From: Pseudomonadota bacterium
GTDB lineage: Bacteria; Myxococcota_A; UBA9042; GCA-2863065
Direction of reading: 5' to 3'
Assembly: GCA_002863065.1 (NCBI GenBank)
Contig: PKDL01000112.1
Span: 1 to 35,125, forward strand
Length of the DNA stretch: 35,125 nucleotides
The notes under the pieces are model-generated. The model made no database searches. It was not told the DNA's origin and was given only the letters and a program-made list of their open reading frames with translations. Positions 33,927 to 35,125 of this stretch are shown one piece after another (the stretch's first letter is position 1; every line of letters starts with the position of its first letter). The position numbers and the translations under genes were made by a program.

Positions 33927-34979
33927 TTGACTGACGACAAGCAGATGAAAAGCATGACCCTCGAAGGCGCCGACAACCTGGCCGCGCTCATGAACCAACT
34001 TGAGTCGATCGACTTGGACGCAGAGGTGCGTAAGCTAGGCTTAGAACCCTCCTCATCAACGGAAGAAACCGTTGGTAGGGGACAAGCCTCATCCCTACCG
34101 ACTGAGTCGGCACCAATGAAGAACAGCGCGGCTGAGCGTATGTTGTCACCGGAAAGCATTGCACCGCCGACCGCCCGAACGATACCGTCAGCTGCACTGA
34201 AAGCGCCTCGCCCGCACATGCAGGAACAGCGGTTTCCACCACCCGGCTCGGATATGATAAATCAACCGACGCCGACGGCATCGGATACCAGTACAGAGGT
34301 TGCCGCCCTGCGAGAGCAATCACGCCGCCAAGCCGCGAAGTTTGATAATTACCGAAAGCGAATATCGCGAGAAAAAGCGGATGCAGTACAATTCGCTAAC
34401 GAACGCCTTATAAAAGACTTATTGCCATCCCTCGATAACTTGTCACTGGCACTTGAGCACCTCGATACGACGAATAAGGAGCAGCTCGCTCTAGGCGTAA
34501 AGATGACCATGGATATGCTCACAAGCGCCCTCAGTCGTCATGGACTAGAAGGGTTTGACTCACTGAGCAAGGTATTCGACCCGAGGTACCATCAGGCACT
34601 AAATCAAGTCGACGACCCGTCAGTACCGGCAAATACAGTCGTCAAAGTCGCTCAGCGTGGGTACACGCTACACGGGCGTCTAATGCGACCGGCGTTAGTA
34701 ACGGTCGCCGTCGGCAGCACTACTACGTCTGCCAATACCGCTGCTCCGGCAGACCGCGAGCCTCAGTCCGATGTGGCGGAAGAAGACCTTCTAGACCTGG
34801 AGCTTGAGCTGGATTCTGCTGAAATTGACGATAAGTCTGAGGTCGAGCAGGCCAGTGAAGCAATCGCTGCCCAGCCTGAGTCAGTACAGGAACCTGACGC
34901 CGGCACCGAAGCAGGGAACGACGAGTATGATCTTGAGGACCTCCAAGATGCGTTAGACGCGTTCCTCTCGGGAGACTGA
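33927..34979 (+). CDS. grpE: GrpE co-chaperone (DnaK nucleotide exchange factor) with long N- and C-terminal extensions
   Basis: The GrpE core spans residues about 121-262. It includes EVAALREQSRRQAAKFDNYRKRISREK (coiled coil), LLPSLDNLSLALEHLD, LGVKMTMDMLTSAL, VFDPRYHQAL, and the beta-domain end VAQRGYTLHGRLMRPALVTV. GrpE dimers release ADP from DnaK. At 350 aa it is much longer than the usual 180-210. The first 120 residues are Ser/Pro-rich and presumably disordered. The last 88 residues are strongly acidic (EEDLLDLELELD, EYDLEDLQDALDAF). The translation starts at TTG with GAAGGA 7 nt upstream. It follows hrcA by 94 nt, as in many hrcA-grpE-dnaK operons, but dnaK does not begin in the remaining 146 nt. 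Confidence 0.93.
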   Translation: MTDDKQMKSMTLEGADNLAALMNQLESIDLDAEVRKLGLEPSSSTEETVGRGQASSLPTESAPMKNSAAERMLSPESIAPPTARTIPSAALKAPRPHMQEQRFPPPGSDMINQPTPTASDTSTEVAALREQSRRQAAKFDNYRKRISREKADAVQFANERLIKDLLPSLDNLSLALEHLDTTNKEQLALGVKMTMDMLTSALSRHGLEGFDSLSKVFDPRYHQALNQVDDPSVPANTVVKVAQRGYTLHGRLMRPALVTVAVGSTTTSANTAAPADREPQSDVAEEDLLDLELELDSAEIDDKSEVEQASEAIAAQPESVQEPDAGTEAGNDEYDLEDLQDALDAFLSGD

Positions 34980-35125
34980 TCAACCGACCGCAGAGAAGTA
35001 GACGATAATCACTATGTAATGACTTGGTAGTGTAGTTGCATCCCGTGTGGGTGGGTGTGTCTTTTATTGGGTTGCCGTGACCGTACCGTGGTTGACGATA
35101 CGGTGTGTCAGAAGCGATTGACTAG
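34980..35125. other. Intergenic end of the window, no gene recognised
   Basis: No coding start with a plausible RBS is seen downstream of grpE. The stretch holds a 6-bp inverted repeat ACCGTA-N13-TACGGT (35080-35104) without a T-tract, and TTGACG at 35092, which could be part of a promoter for a gene beyond the edge. Neither is convincing. Confidence 0.3.

Noticed and set aside
35080-35104. Rho-independent terminator after grpE
   Set aside because: The ACCGTA/TACGGT stem is only 6 bp with a 13-nt loop and no T-run.

Overview
The window suggests a Myxococcota/Bradymonadota-like bacterium (the former Deltaproteobacteria). The clues are moderate GC by eye, several cysteine-rich lipoproteins with Asp/Thr/Ser-rich linkers, a VCBS/ASPIC protein, a B12-binding radical SAM enzyme and an FHA-GGDEF protein. 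This placement is inference; no rRNA or other phylogenetic marker was read beyond HrcA and GrpE.

Left part (1-16,284, minus strand). One gene fills almost all of it: a predicted outer-membrane lipoprotein of about 5,270 residues. It is built from roughly two hundred tandem four-cysteine units of the kind known from Dictyostelium extracellular-matrix proteins (CTDC repeats). Downstream lies a membrane protein, probably a GT-C-type glycosyltransferase, cut by the window edge.

Middle (16,285-23,078, plus strand). A tight four-gene run starts from a divergent intergenic region. It encodes a lipoprotein with Kazal-type domains, a small putative winged-helix protein, a large exported VCBS/ASPIC protein with a C-terminal Cys-motif/TM/Arg tail, and a B12-binding radical SAM enzyme. 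A class I/II aminotransferase faces the run tail to tail (23,089-24,273). Behind it is a broken rhomboid protease gene with one nonsense codon and one frameshift; the ORF track lists its pieces only as separate short ORFs.

Right part. A third cysteine-rich lipoprotein (25,176-26,060) carries a somatomedin-B domain with exact vertebrate cysteine spacing, flanked by two copies of a nine-cysteine module. It is divergent from a methyltransferase-TPR fusion. A minus-strand group follows: yraN, an ABC1/UbiB-type kinase and a MenH-like hydrolase, the last two overlapping by 4 nt, which hints at quinone metabolism. The right end is plus strand: a bitopic exported protein of unknown function, an FHA-GGDEF diguanylate cyclase, hrcA, and a grpE with long extra termini. 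dnaK is not in the window.

Most distinctive signal: three separately encoded lipoproteins carry disulfide-rich modules best known from eukaryotic extracellular matrix and protease-inhibitor proteins (CTDC, Kazal, somatomedin-B). They lie within 26 kb, near a VCBS surface protein and a dead membrane protease. A shared role at the cell surface is a hypothesis. Most other plus-strand ORFs between 344 and 16,309 are shadows of the giant gene.
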